Origin: an uncultured Spirochaetaceae bacterium
GTDB taxonomy: Bacteria; Spirochaetota; Spirochaetia; Sphaerochaetales; Sphaerochaetaceae
Length of the DNA: 64,000 nt
Assembly: GCA_944389075.1 (NCBI GenBank)
Contig: CALXLA010000057.1
Span: 30,322-94,321 of the forward strand
Reading direction: 5' to 3'
A program made the translations under genes and the position numbers. A model generated the notes under the pieces. That model saw only the letters and a program-made list of their open reading frames with translations. It was not told the origin of the DNA and searched no databases. Positions 1 to 8,754 of this stretch are shown here, piece by piece; within the stretch, counting starts at the first letter, position 1, and every line of letters starts with the position of its first letter.

Positions 1-1
1 T

Positions 2-667
2 ACTGGCAATGAGATATTCCTGGCTTCGGTGGAAAAAGCAATGGACTACTACTCTGGACTCTCTCTCAGCGGAAGTTTTCATGGAGATACGCTCGATGCT
101 GATTCTGTAGATAAGGAAGCGGGGGTCAGCATACTCTCCTTCATGCTTGAATGCATAGAGGGCGGATATGGTGGAGGACGTGAGATTGAAGCTGCGGAGG
201 AGGCTGCATCATTCATACTCACCTGGATATGGCAGGGAAAGGCATATCTTCCTGAGGAATCGCCGCTTGGAAGGATGAATTTCTCGACAGAGGGAATGAC
301 CAGCGTATCTGCTGCACATCATCATCTGGATTTCTACGGCATGCTGATTGCATATCTGTTCTTCAGGCTGGAACGGATAGATGGCGATAAGCTCTGGGGC
401 AACCAGGGCCGGAAGATGATGAATGCATGTCTATCTCTCATAGGAACAGAAAGAAATGATTATCTTGGAAGGGACCGCAGCTTCAACGGATGGCAACCTG
501 AGCAGATCAATCACACATCATGGGATTACTTCTCAGATGAGGGGAACATGAATGGGACTTGGTCAATAGACATCGCCTGGGTCAACGTACTTGGCTACAG
601 CTCATTCCTTGCAATAAAGAGGGATTTCCCGGAGCTCTTCAGCCATGGAAACCCAGAGGAAGATTGA
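2..667 (+). CDS. C-terminal part of a probable glycosidase-like protein
   Basis: The reading frame is open from the left edge of the window to a stop at 667, so only the C-terminal ~221 residues are seen and the true start lies upstream. The visible part has no signal peptide or membrane segment. It is rich in aromatic residues and His/Trp clusters (SAAHHHLDFYG, WQPEQINHTSWDYFS), a composition seen in alpha/alpha-barrel carbohydrate-active enzymes. I do not recognise the family with certainty. The gene converges on a GH43 glycosidase and the two overlap tail to tail by 29 bases, which fits a carbohydrate role but does not prove it. Confidence 0.6.
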   Translation, partial: TGNEIFLASVEKAMDYYSGLSLSGSFHGDTLDADSVDKEAGVSILSFMLECIEGGYGGGREIEAAEEAASFILTWIWQGKAYLPEESPLGRMNFSTEGMTSVSAAHHHLDFYGMLIAYLFFRLERIDGDKLWGNQGRKMMNACLSLIGTERNDYLGRDRSFNGWQPEQINHTSWDYFSDEGNMNGTWSIDIAWVNVLGYSSFLAIKRDFPELFSHGNPEED

Positions 668-2093
668 ATACAGCATCACCTTCCTCACAGAATATCCCAA
701 TCAGCGTTCCTGTGAATGTCATGTACATCGTTCCCTCAGTTGAGAATGATGCCGTCGATGCCTGCCCCAGGAGACTGCCATCTATGTAAAATGAGTAGGA
801 GCTGCTGTCGGCTTTCACAGACAATGAGACAGAATCCTTCAGTGGCATCGATATTCTTCCAGCCACGGTCTCAAGATCATGTATACGGCGACGCAAAGAT
901 ACCTCAATGCCTTCTTCGGTACGATTCACTGCGATATCCGCATGATAGTCACTGTTATAGAATACCGTTATCCCTGCAATACCTGTCAGAGACAGGTCTG
1001 TACGCAACGTCGCGGAAAACGAGATGACAGGTTCTGTCTGTCTCAGAAGCAGAGCAGAAGGCTCACCATAAGATTCAGAGAGCGGACATCTCCCATGAAT
1101 GGCAAGTTGTCCATCGGTGACTGAATAGTCCGATGAGTGCGGGGCCCGCACCCTGAGTATCGGAAGCGCAGCGATATCTTCAGGGGATGAGATTGAGACA
1201 ATGTCCTGTCTCCTGGTTTCTATATCAGATGGTAAATCCAGTTCCACACGCCCATCATCGCCTATTACAGGCCAGTCATTCTTCCAATTGACTTCTGCCA
1301 TGAACGTCTCTCTGCCGAGATGATGGAGAAGCGGCTTCCCGAAGACACGTATTGCGAGGAATACAGCTATCCATCTGCCATCTTCCGTCTGGATAAGATC
1401 CGCATGACCGGTAGCTTGTATGATATGTCCCTTTCTCTCAGTATGAGACAAAACAGGCTTTGTCCTGAGCTCATATGGTCCATACACGGAATCCGAGCGT
1501 CCTGCTATCTCATGATGTCCATACTCTGTTCCCCCTTCAGCGAAAAGAAGGTAGAACATACCATCCTTCTGATAGATGTGCGGTGCTTCTGTCGCATATC
1601 CTGAAAGTCCTGGCGATATAAGGCGGAGTTCTTCAAGCAGTCTTCCAGAATCAGGATCAATGAATGCACCATAGATGCCACCCTTCCCGTTCTGCGTGTA
1701 GAAACACCTTCCATCATCAAGGAACATGATACTTGGATCGATTCCTTCAGGATGAATCCATTTCGCATTGCTCCATGGGCCTGAAACAGATCTGGAGCTT
1801 ATGATGAAATTCCCTTTCCCGTTCTTATCAGTGGATGTGATGTAATACAGACCATCATGGAATCTTATCGCAGGTGCATATATCCCGCTGCTGTTCCGGC
1901 AGCCTGAGAATGAGAACCCGTTCTCTTCCGTCAGGGCAGAACCTGCATACTCCCATGATGAGAGGTCCGGAGACGTGTACAAGGCAATTCCCGGATAGTA
2001 TTCGAATGTCGAGACTGCGATGACATACCTCTCCCCATCGTATGTTATCGATGGATCTGGATTGAAGCCCCTGATAATTGGATTATGTATCAT
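639..2093 (-). CDS. Glycoside hydrolase family 43, beta-xylosidase/arabinofuranosidase-like
   Basis: This 484-residue protein is a five-bladed propeller glycosidase of family GH43, which removes xylose or arabinose units from plant polysaccharide oligomers. The three expected acidic residues are visible: the catalytic base D13 in NPDPS, the pKa-modulating D119 in GIDPS, and the general acid E169 in TEAPH. The C-terminal ~190 residues look like the beta-sandwich domain of GH43 xylosidases. There is no signal peptide, so it probably acts in the cytoplasm on imported oligosaccharides. The start ATG lies one base after the mscS stop and is preceded by AAGGA, so it is the last gene of a MATE-manA-mscS-GH43 operon. 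The exact substrate cannot be read from sequence. Confidence 0.88.
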   Translation of the reverse strand: MIHNPIIRGFNPDPSITYDGERYVIAVSTFEYYPGIALYTSPDLSSWEYAGSALTEENGFSFSGCRNSSGIYAPAIRFHDGLYYITSTDKNGKGNFIISSRSVSGPWSNAKWIHPEGIDPSIMFLDDGRCFYTQNGKGGIYGAFIDPDSGRLLEELRLISPGLSGYATEAPHIYQKDGMFYLLFAEGGTEYGHHEIAGRSDSVYGPYELRTKPVLSHTERKGHIIQATGHADLIQTEDGRWIAVFLAIRVFGKPLLHHLGRETFMAEVNWKNDWPVIGDDGRVELDLPSDIETRRQDIVSISSPEDIAALPILRVRAPHSSDYSVTDGQLAIHGRCPLSESYGEPSALLLRQTEPVISFSATLRTDLSLTGIAGITVFYNSDYHADIAVNRTEEGIEVSLRRRIHDLETVAGRISMPLKDSVSLSVKADSSSYSFYIDGSLLGQASTASFSTEGTMYMTFTGTLIGIFCEEGDAVFNLPLGFHG

Positions 2094-2094
2094 G

Positions 2095-2949
2095 TCAGTC
2101 CTTCACGATGTGGACATCGAGCTGGTTGTATGGCATATCGATACCGCGAGACTGAAGTGCCTTGAGGATATCTGAGTTGAAGCGCCATGCAACAGGCCAG
2201 TAATCAGAAGGAGCAACCCATGGCCTCACATATATGGTGATTGAAGAATCGTTATAGGACCCGACTTCCACAAGAGGCGCAGGATCCGGAAGGATCTCAG
2301 GATAGCTGCCTAAAAGATCCCTGATTGCGCTCTTTGCAACTTCAAGATCATCTGTATAGCGTACGGATACTGCCATATCCAGCCTGCGCTTATCGATATA
2401 TGAGTAATTGACGATCGTATTGCCCCATACGCTCTTGTTGTTCATCGTAATTTTCTTGTTATCACCGGATGCAAGAGTGACGCACATCAGATCCATTGAC
2501 TTCACAGTTCCTGATATATCCCCGATATCGACCCAGTCACCTACCCTGAATGGAGAGTTGATTGCTATCATGATTCCGCTGAAAAGGGAACTGATTGATT
2601 CCTGAAGCGCAAATCCTAGGACAACACCAGTGATTCCGAGACCTGCGAGCACCGGCGTGAGGTCTATGCCGAAAACGCCGAGGATGGCAACGACTGCCAC
2701 TATCCATATCAAGGTGGCACATAGCTTCCATACAAGCTGCGCCATTATGAAGGTGAACTTCTCGCTATGCCTTGAGAAGTTAAGCACAGTACGCTTGATG
2801 ATCGCTATTATGATCTTCGCGACTATCACGATGATGGCGGCGAAGAGCAGATGCGTCAGGAAAGGCGGTATGTGAAATCCCTTTGCAAGATCTGATGAAA
2901 TGCTGTCCACGGCTTCGGCAAATGCCTTGCCATCTGTTTCTGGATCCAT
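2095..2949 (-). CDS. Small-conductance mechanosensitive channel, MscS family
   Basis: This inner-membrane protein of about 284 residues is a MscS-type channel that releases solutes on hypo-osmotic shock. Two N-terminal hydrophobic helices are followed by the pore helix region rich in Gly and Ala (LAGLGITGVVLGFALQES) and the soluble beta domain beginning at FRVGDWVDIG. I start it at MDPETD (2949), not at an upstream ATG at 3042, because AAGGAG lies at the right distance from 2949 and the longer form would overlap manA. It lies 11 bases after the manA stop, inside the operon. Confidence 0.92.
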   Translation of the reverse strand: MDPETDGKAFAEAVDSISSDLAKGFHIPPFLTHLLFAAIIVIVAKIIIAIIKRTVLNFSRHSEKFTFIMAQLVWKLCATLIWIVAVVAILGVFGIDLTPVLAGLGITGVVLGFALQESISSLFSGIMIAINSPFRVGDWVDIGDISGTVKSMDLMCVTLASGDNKKITMNNKSVWGNTIVNYSYIDKRRLDMAVSVRYTDDLEVAKSAIRDLLGSYPEILPDPAPLVEVGSYNDSSITIYVRPWVAPSDYWPVAWRFNSDILKALQSRGIDMPYNQLDVHIVKD

Positions 2950-2960
2950 AGATGACTCCT

Positions 2961-4124
2961 TTATACAGGTACTTCTGCAAAGAAGATCCTGCCTCTTACG
3001 CTCATACCATATGGAGCGACAGATGCAGGAATCATCGCGCATTCACCTTTATTGAGAATGAGGCTCTCCCCTTTATACGAGAAACGCACGATTCCTTCCG
3101 TAACGAGCGCGAATGCGAACCTGCCGCCTCTGACTTCATAACTTCCGCTTCCGGCAGAGCGCAGCACAAATGAATCTGAAGGGGTCTCGTATGATGTGCG
3201 GCCTGAACCTGTTTTGGAGATTTTCGCCTTCTTCGGATTCTCCTGTCCGAATGACATGATTCTTTCAAGTTCTGCAAGATCTATCCGTTTCCTGGTCAGC
3301 CCGCCACGAAGGACATTGTCAGATGCATCCATCAGCTCGATTCCATTGCCATAGACATATGCATGAAGCGTTCCGGGCTTGAGATACAGGGCTTCCCCCA
3401 CTTGAAGCCACAGGACATTCATGAGATACGGGAACAATGCACCTATATCCCCCGGATACTCTTTCAGGCATCTGGCCGCAATTCCTTTGCGGGTCATGAA
3501 GTTTCCTTTCCAATCCGCTTCTGATGAAGCATCCAGGGATGCTGAGAACTCAGAGAGTATTTTCGCCTTCTCATCATCGGCAAGGCCATAAAGTCCCATG
3601 AAAAGATTTTCGATCGATGAGCATATGGGCATCACGACAGGAACAAATGAAACGGGAAGAAGCGTCGCAAGATCCGCCTTTGAAAGCTCTATATCCCTGA
3701 ATCCGCACAGGGCGGTTATCGGGGAAAGCGCCGCGATTATCTCGGCTTTCTGATTATCATCCTGATAGTTATATGGCTTCCCTTCCTTTCTGAGGCTTTC
3801 CTCTCTCTTCCAGCCTTCTTCAGCCTGCACCTTATCAGGATGGCATTGCAGCGACAAAGGTTTCGCTATGGCAAGAACCTTGAAAAGAAGCGGAAGCTTT
3901 CCTGAGAATCTGCCATAGGCCTCTTCTCCGAGTATGCTTCTGTCTTCAGCTATGAGCTTCGAGAGCGGGATACCATCCTCAGTACAGCTTTCGCCTGAAG
4001 GATGCGTTCCGAACCACAGTTCTGCCTGCGGCTTTCCTGTGAAACCCCCGATCAAAGAGGGAATGAAATCATCATTCCCCCATGCATAATCCTTGACCTT
4101 TCCTTTGATCTTCCTGATGTCCAT
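2961..4124 (-). CDS. manA: Mannose-6-phosphate isomerase, class I
   Basis: The 387-residue protein interconverts fructose 6-phosphate and mannose 6-phosphate in the cytoplasm, using a metal ion. The type I signatures are present: ELWFGTHP near residue 35, the metal-binding QCHPD at about 93-97, NQKAEI, and the late PGTLHAYVYGNGIELM motif. Length is normal for the family. It starts four bases after the MATE exporter stop and is followed by mscS. In a spirochaete it would either supply GDP-mannose precursors for surface glycans or feed mannose into glycolysis. Confidence 0.95.
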   Translation of the reverse strand: MDIRKIKGKVKDYAWGNDDFIPSLIGGFTGKPQAELWFGTHPSGESCTEDGIPLSKLIAEDRSILGEEAYGRFSGKLPLLFKVLAIAKPLSLQCHPDKVQAEEGWKREESLRKEGKPYNYQDDNQKAEIIAALSPITALCGFRDIELSKADLATLLPVSFVPVVMPICSSIENLFMGLYGLADDEKAKILSEFSASLDASSEADWKGNFMTRKGIAARCLKEYPGDIGALFPYLMNVLWLQVGEALYLKPGTLHAYVYGNGIELMDASDNVLRGGLTRKRIDLAELERIMSFGQENPKKAKISKTGSGRTSYETPSDSFVLRSAGSGSYEVRGGRFAFALVTEGIVRFSYKGESLILNKGECAMIPASVAPYGMSVRGRIFFAEVPV

Positions 4125-4128
4125 GTGC

Positions 4129-5496
4129 CTATTCTATCACATTCGGGAGCTTTTTCAGCTTCGCAATGAAGTGAGTCATGAAGAAAATGGAAAGAATGAA
4201 TGTGATAAGATCGCTTAATGGCTGTGCAAGCTCGACACCTCTGATGCCGATTAGTCCGGGAAGCACCAGCACGAGCGGTATGAAGCATATTCCCTGACGG
4301 CATGATGCGAGAATAGTCGCCTCTGCAGCCTGTCCGGTGCTCTGAAGTCCCATGTTTGCCGTTGTCGTGATACCGGTAAGCGGTAGAACAGCAGCCTGGA
4401 AGCGCAGAGCCGCTGTTCCTATTTCAAGGACAACGGGGTCAGAAGACTGGAAAAGTGAGATGATCTCAGGCGCGAATATAAAGCAGACAGAAGATGTAGC
4501 AAGCATAAGCAGAGTACCTACGGATGCTGTGAACTTCGTTGCCTGAAGGACCCTGTCGTAGCGTTTTGCGCCATAATTGAAAGATGCGACCGGCTGATAG
4601 CCCTGACCAAAACCAAGCATCACGGAAAAAGCGAACATGGTCACCTTCGTAGAGATTGTCATTGATGCGACAGCTGCATCGCCGAAAGCTGCCGCTGATA
4701 CATTTAGAGCTATCATCGCTATGCTTGAGAGGCCCTGACGCGCAAGTGTCGGAAGGCCTATGCGGATAATCGAAAGATATACCTTGATATTCCTTGCAGC
4801 TTTCCCGGCGGAAATCCTCACACTGCTCTTCCCCATCATGAAGAACGCAAGAAGTATTATGAAACTGATGCATTGACTTATAGCTGTAGCCATCGCAGCT
4901 CCGGCAGTCCCGAAGCCAAGGACAAAGATGAATATTGGGTCGAGCACGATATTCAGCAGCCCGCCAGTCGTTATGCCGATCATTCCGAAAAGCGCTTTGC
5001 CCTCTGACCTGAGATAGTTGTTCATGACAAAGGAAAGGCACATGACAGGACAGCCATAGAATATGTATTCCGCATAAGCTGAGGCATATGGGAGAATCGT
5101 ATCGGTTGCTCCCAGGAGAACCATGAGTTCATCTGTGAATGCGATACCAAGTACAGAGAGTGACAATGAGAGAATGAGAGCAAGGAAGAAGCCAGAAGAA
5201 GCTGTTACTGTCGCCGCCTCGTCTTCCTTGGCACCAAGCTGTCGAGACAGGATGTTGCCCCCTCCCATGCCGATCGTGAACCCGATTGCCTGTATGATGG
5301 CCATTATCGAGAAAACGATGCCGACAGCACCGGCAGCACTCGTTCCAAGCTTGGCGACGAAATATGTATCAGCTGTATTATAGATAGCTGAGACAAGCAT
5401 CGTTATGATCGTGGGAACTGCAAGTCTGCCGATAAGAGAATGAACTGGTGTTTCCGTCATTTTCCTGTAATGCTGCGCTCTCTGTATATCATCCAT
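4129..5496 (-). CDS. MATE-family multidrug/cation exporter
   Basis: This integral membrane protein of 455 residues has about twelve hydrophobic segments and the two-repeat layout of MATE antiporters, which export cationic compounds using a sodium or proton gradient. The typical start is seen (PVHSLIGRLAVPTIITMLV, then YNTADTYFVA) with conserved GGG and FGQGYQP motifs. I prefer ATG at 5496 over TTG at 5505. There is no Shine-Dalgarno sequence; a perfect TATAAT (5505-5510, minus strand) ends 8 bases before the ATG. It is first gene of the operon running into manA, mscS and GH43. Confidence 0.9.
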   Translation of the reverse strand: MDDIQRAQHYRKMTETPVHSLIGRLAVPTIITMLVSAIYNTADTYFVAKLGTSAAGAVGIVFSIMAIIQAIGFTIGMGGGNILSRQLGAKEDEAATVTASSGFFLALILSLSLSVLGIAFTDELMVLLGATDTILPYASAYAEYIFYGCPVMCLSFVMNNYLRSEGKALFGMIGITTGGLLNIVLDPIFIFVLGFGTAGAAMATAISQCISFIILLAFFMMGKSSVRISAGKAARNIKVYLSIIRIGLPTLARQGLSSIAMIALNVSAAAFGDAAVASMTISTKVTMFAFSVMLGFGQGYQPVASFNYGAKRYDRVLQATKFTASVGTLLMLATSSVCFIFAPEIISLFQSSDPVVLEIGTAALRFQAAVLPLTGITTTANMGLQSTGQAAEATILASCRQGICFIPLVLVLPGLIGIRGVELAQPLSDLITFILSIFFMTHFIAKLKKLPNVIE

Positions 5497-5498
5497 AG

Positions 5499-5527
5499 TT
5501 GCCAATTATACCACTTTCGGCTATCAT
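5499..5527 (+). promoter_or_regulatory. Promoter of tRNA-Gly
   Basis: TTGCCA at 5499-5504 and TATCAT at 5522-5527 are separated by 17 bases and end 10 bases before the mature tRNA. The region overlaps the minus-strand TATAAT (5505-5510) of the MATE operon, so the two divergent promoters share the same 40 bases. Confidence 0.6.
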
Positions 5528-5537
5528 CATCACAAGC

Positions 5538-5609
5538 GCGACCGTCATATAGTGGCTATTACCTCAGCTTCCCAAGCTGAAGATGCGGGTTCGATTCCCG
5601 TCGGTCGCT
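5538..5609 (+). tRNA. tRNA-Gly (anticodon CCC)
   Basis: The acceptor strands GCGACCG and CGGTCGC pair over seven bases. The anticodon arm TCAGC-TTCCCAA-GCTGA gives anticodon CCC, reading GGG. The T arm GCGGG-TTCGATT-CCCGT carries the conserved TTCGA. CCA is not encoded. The 3' end is followed after six bases by the rfbB start codon. Confidence 0.95.
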
Positions 5610-5615
5610 TTTTCT

Positions 5616-6566
5616 ATGCCAAGAACAATCGCGATAGCAGGCGGTGCCGGATTCATCGGTATCGCTTTCACATATGAAGCGCTGAGGCACTATCCGGATG
5701 ACCGGATCATCGTCTTCGACAAACTGACATATGCATCTGACAGGAATGCGCTTCTGGAAGCGGAGAAGGATAGCAGATTCAGATTCATCCTCGGAGATAT
5801 ATCTTCATCAGAGGACGTTAACAGCCTCTTCAAAGAAGAGCATCCGGACATAATCGTGAACTTCGCGGCGGAAAGCCATGTTGACAGATCCATAGAAAGC
5901 CCTGCGCTGTTCATGAGAACAAATGCAGAAGGGCCAGCCGTGCTTATGGCAGCTGCTGTGAAATATGGACTTGAACGTTTTCATCAGATCTCAACAGATG
6001 AGGTCTATGGTGACCTTCCTATAGATAGCAATGAATCATTCACGGAAGACTCACCTATCCGGCCAAGCTCTCCATATGCCGCATCGAAAGCTGCAGCGGA
6101 TCATCTTGCGCTTGCATTCATGCGTACATATGGATTGAATGTCACGATAACACGCTGCTGCAACAATTACGGGACTCATCAGCATAGCGAGAAATTCATA
6201 CCGACAGTCATACGCAATGCCATCGCAGGCAATCCAATACCTATCTACGGAACTGGAAAGAACATAAGGGAATGGATTACGGCAGAAGACCATGCAAAGG
6301 CAGTGCTTGCCGTAATTGACAGAGGAAAGCCGGGGGAAATCTACAACATCGGATCCGGCATCAGGATAAGCAATCTTGAACTCGCAAGAACCATTCTCTC
6401 ACTTCTGGGGAAAGATGATAGTCTTATAAGCTTCACAACAGACAGGAAAGGCCATGACAGAAGATACAGCATATCGTCTGATAAGATAAGGAACGAACTT
6501 GGCTGGGCACCTGAAGATGATTTCCTCAGCTCCCTTTGGAAGACTGTCAGATGGTATGCCGGTTGA
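5616..6566 (+). CDS. rfbB: dTDP-glucose 4,6-dehydratase
   Basis: The protein (316 residues from ATG 5616) is a short-chain dehydrogenase that makes dTDP-4-keto-6-deoxyglucose, the first committed step toward dTDP-rhamnose and other deoxysugars. It has the NAD-binding GGAGFIG at the N terminus, the catalytic STDEVYGD segment, YAASK as the Tyr-Lys pair, and the family sequence RCCNNYG. Starts further upstream would lie inside tRNA-Gly, so 5616 is chosen although no Shine-Dalgarno sequence precedes it. The other rml genes are not in this window. It is probably transcribed with the tRNA and translated after tRNA processing. Confidence 0.92.
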   Translation: MPRTIAIAGGAGFIGIAFTYEALRHYPDDRIIVFDKLTYASDRNALLEAEKDSRFRFILGDISSSEDVNSLFKEEHPDIIVNFAAESHVDRSIESPALFMRTNAEGPAVLMAAAVKYGLERFHQISTDEVYGDLPIDSNESFTEDSPIRPSSPYAASKAAADHLALAFMRTYGLNVTITRCCNNYGTHQHSEKFIPTVIRNAIAGNPIPIYGTGKNIREWITAEDHAKAVLAVIDRGKPGEIYNIGSGIRISNLELARTILSLLGKDDSLISFTTDRKGHDRRYSISSDKIRNELGWAPEDDFLSSLWKTVRWYAG

Positions 6567-6602
6567 CTCTGACTCGCTCTTTCGTGATATATTCTCACCG
6601 CT

Positions 6603-7271
6603 ATGAATAAGGTACCGGAAAACCCTTCAAAAAACCGGATCGGGGATTTCTCTCCCCTGACGGTTGTATCATCACTTATCGTCACGATGTATCTGATAGC
6701 CAATCTGATGGCTGTGAAGATCATCTCGATCGGCCCCTTCACGCTCTTCGATGCGGGGACTATCACATTCCCTATCGCATACATGCTCTCTGATGTGCTT
6801 GCGGAGATATGGGGATACAAGACTGCAAGGAAAGTGATCTTCCTTACATTTGCCTGCAATGCCCTGCTTGTCATATTCACATCGATAGGGACGATTCTTC
6901 CCTATCCTGACTATATGGAAGGAATACAGCAAGCGTATAGTACCATCTACACATATGTGCCGCGCATCGTAGGGGCTTCGCTTATTTCATTCCTTGCAGG
7001 AGATCTTATCAATGCGAAGATACTTGTCGCTATGAGAGACAGATCAGCAGACGGGAAGATGCTCTGGCTGAGGACAATAGGCTCTTCTGTTGCAGGATAT
7101 CTCATCGATTCCGTGCTTTTCGTGCTTATCGCATTCACGGGAACAAGCCCTGCATCTGACCTTTTGTCGATGATTCTCGCTCAGTACATCGCGAAGATAG
7201 CCCTTGAGGCACTGTTCGGCACCCCGCTTGCCTATGCTGCGATAAGATACATAAGAAGGAGGTGGGGATGA
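6603..7271 (+). CDS. yhhQ: Queuosine precursor transporter (YhhQ/QPTR, DUF165 family)
   Basis: This 222-residue inner-membrane protein has about six hydrophobic segments and the family hallmarks NLMAVKI, FPIAYMLSDVLAEIWGY, and the late SVLFVLIAF. Family members import preQ0, preQ1 or queuine for tRNA queuosine modification. There is no Shine-Dalgarno sequence. TTGACT (6563-6568) and GATATA (6586-6591) form a promoter with 17-base spacing only 11 bases before the ATG. The stop overlaps the start of a radical SAM gene in an ATGA arrangement, which suggests the two act together. Confidence 0.88.
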   Translation: MNKVPENPSKNRIGDFSPLTVVSSLIVTMYLIANLMAVKIISIGPFTLFDAGTITFPIAYMLSDVLAEIWGYKTARKVIFLTFACNALLVIFTSIGTILPYPDYMEGIQQAYSTIYTYVPRIVGASLISFLAGDLINAKILVAMRDRSADGKMLWLRTIGSSVAGYLIDSVLFVLIAFTGTSPASDLLSMILAQYIAKIALEALFGTPLAYAAIRYIRRRWG

Positions 7272-7954
7272 TGGAAAGATACAGCCTGATAACCACTGGA
7301 ATGAAGCGCGAGTTCATACTTCTTCAGGGAACCGGATGCAGATGGAGGAAGTGTACATTCTGCGATTACTATGAGGATGTCTCTGAGAATCCATTTGAGA
7401 TAAACAAGCAGGTTCTGGGTAATGTGACAGGTATCTATGGGGTTCTGGATATCATAAACTCCGGTTCCTGCCAGGAATATGACGAAGAGACCATCAGGCT
7501 CATCCAGAAGACAACAGCGGAAAAGAACATATCATCGCTCTGGTTCGAATCCCACTGGATGTACAGTAATACTCTTGAAAGCTTCAGGAAGCTCTTTCCT
7601 TCAGCTGATGTCCATTTCAGGTGTGGTGCTGAGACTTTCAATCCAAAGCTCAGGACATCATGGAACAAAGGTATTGCAGAGGATGTCACTCCAGAGGATA
7701 TAAGGAAGTATTTCGATGGTGTATGCCTTCTTGTTGGCATCAAAGGGCAGACCAGGGAAGATATCATGAAGGATGTGGAGATTGCGGAAAGGCTTTTCGA
7801 TTACTACTCCGTGAATCTCTTCTGCCCGAATTCGACGGCGACAGAGCGTGATGATGAGCTTGCAGAAATCTTCATTAGGGAAATTGCCCCTATCATCCGC
7901 AGAAGCCCCAAGGCTGAAGTGCTTATAGAGAACACGGATCTGGGAGTCGGCTGA
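7268..7954 (+). CDS. Radical SAM protein, possibly queuosine salvage
   Basis: This ~228-residue protein carries an N-terminal cluster motif GCRWRKCTFCDYY, a CX4CX2C spacing rather than the standard CX3CX2C, expected to bind a 4Fe-4S cluster and S-adenosylmethionine. The remainder resembles a partial TIM barrel (FESHWMY, FRCGAETF, GVCLLVGIKGQT) with no added domain. The start is ATG 7268 or 7271, just after AAGGAGG. It overlaps the queuosine-precursor transporter by four bases. Radical SAM queuine lyases (QueL) are known in queuine-salvaging bacteria, and the coupling with a transporter makes that role plausible, but this is inference from context. Confidence 0.72.
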   Translation: MMERYSLITTGMKREFILLQGTGCRWRKCTFCDYYEDVSENPFEINKQVLGNVTGIYGVLDIINSGSCQEYDEETIRLIQKTTAEKNISSLWFESHWMYSNTLESFRKLFPSADVHFRCGAETFNPKLRTSWNKGIAEDVTPEDIRKYFDGVCLLVGIKGQTREDIMKDVEIAERLFDYYSVNLFCPNSTATERDDELAEIFIREIAPIIRRSPKAEVLIENTDLGVG

Positions 7955-8066
7955 GGATGGAAGAATCCCCAGCCGCTATCGGTTCATTCCAGCTTCAATT
8001 ATCCCATCGCCATATACGCCATCTATAGTGCTGCTGTAATCGCTTAGATGTCCTGCCTATGGAATC

Positions 8067-8534
8067 TCAGGCACTTGACTTAGATATGCGCAGTTTAAGT
8101 CCAATGACTTTACATATCTTCCCCAATGTTTCAATCGTAGGATTTGCAACTCCTCCTTCAATTCTTGAAATATCACATTGCGTAACACCTGAAAGCTGGG
8201 AAAGCTGCTTCTGGCTTAAACCTTTTTCTTCCCTTACGGAAGAAATCGCATAAGCTATCTCATATTTTGGTTCCACGGCAACTTTGCCGACAGTCACCCC
8301 ATATTTCCATATTTCCTCAACAGTCAGATCCAGATCATCATTGAAATATACTCCGTTTCCCTGAGGCAGTAATTCTGCATTTTCCCATAAACCAGTATCC
8401 TGTTTCAGGACTTTGTACTCAGGATGTTTCTCAAAAAGCAATGAAACATCAAAATCTTTCACAATACCGTTGAAGAATACTGCCTCAACTATCAGATTAT
8501 CCTTCATCCTGATTTCCCTGATATTCTGATTCAT
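8067..8534 (-). CDS. DUF2442-HTH fusion regulator (XRE type)
   Basis: The 155-residue protein joins an N-terminal DUF2442-like domain (about 10-80) to a C-terminal XRE helix-turn-helix (about 90-150; EEKGLSQKQLSQLSGVTQCDISRIEGG). DUF2442 proteins usually sit beside DUF4160 partners in toxin-antitoxin-like pairs; here no partner gene is visible on either side. AGGAGGTG precedes the ATG. An 18-base perfect palindrome lies 40 bases upstream and is probably its own operator. It is likely an autoregulated DNA-binding protein; its target beyond itself is unknown. Confidence 0.8.
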   Translation of the reverse strand: MNQNIREIRMKDNLIVEAVFFNGIVKDFDVSLLFEKHPEYKVLKQDTGLWENAELLPQGNGVYFNDDLDLTVEEIWKYGVTVGKVAVEPKYEIAYAISSVREEKGLSQKQLSQLSGVTQCDISRIEGGVANPTIETLGKICKVIGLKLRISKSSA

Positions 8535-8573
8535 CTCATCACCTCCTGATAGTTGGCATCTACTCCTCCCGTT

Positions 8574-8591
8574 TATATGTTAAAACATATA
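8574..8591. promoter_or_regulatory. Palindromic operator of the XRE regulator
   Basis: TATATGTT-AA-AACATATA is a perfect 18-base palindrome 40 bases upstream of the XRE/DUF2442 start codon. Its symmetry and position are as expected for self-repression by a dimeric XRE protein. Confidence 0.6.
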
Positions 8592-8702
8592 CAGAGATTA
8601 GCAAAAAGGTAAAAGCAGGAATATCCCATAGGAGAGCATGAACGTCTTCTTAGACAATATTGGTGGATTATACATGCACGGAAATTATCAACAACCATGA
8701 AG

Positions 8703-8734
8703 AAAGCCCCTTTGCTTCTCGGCAGAGGGGCTTA
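8703..8734 (-). terminator. Terminator after the PpiC-like gene
   Basis: AAGCCCCT and AGGGGCTT arms pair around a ~14-base loop, and the minus strand continues into a T-rich run. It lies 20 bases past the stop of the gene at 8755. Confidence 0.75.
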
Positions 8735-8754
8735 TCCATCATTTATATGAGCTA

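Noticed and set aside
4466..5041. 191-codon frame on the minus strand within the MATE gene
   Set aside because: It lies in a different frame of the same strand as the MATE exporter, has no ribosome site, and its composition (many Ser, Cys, His, Arg) is that of a shadow frame.
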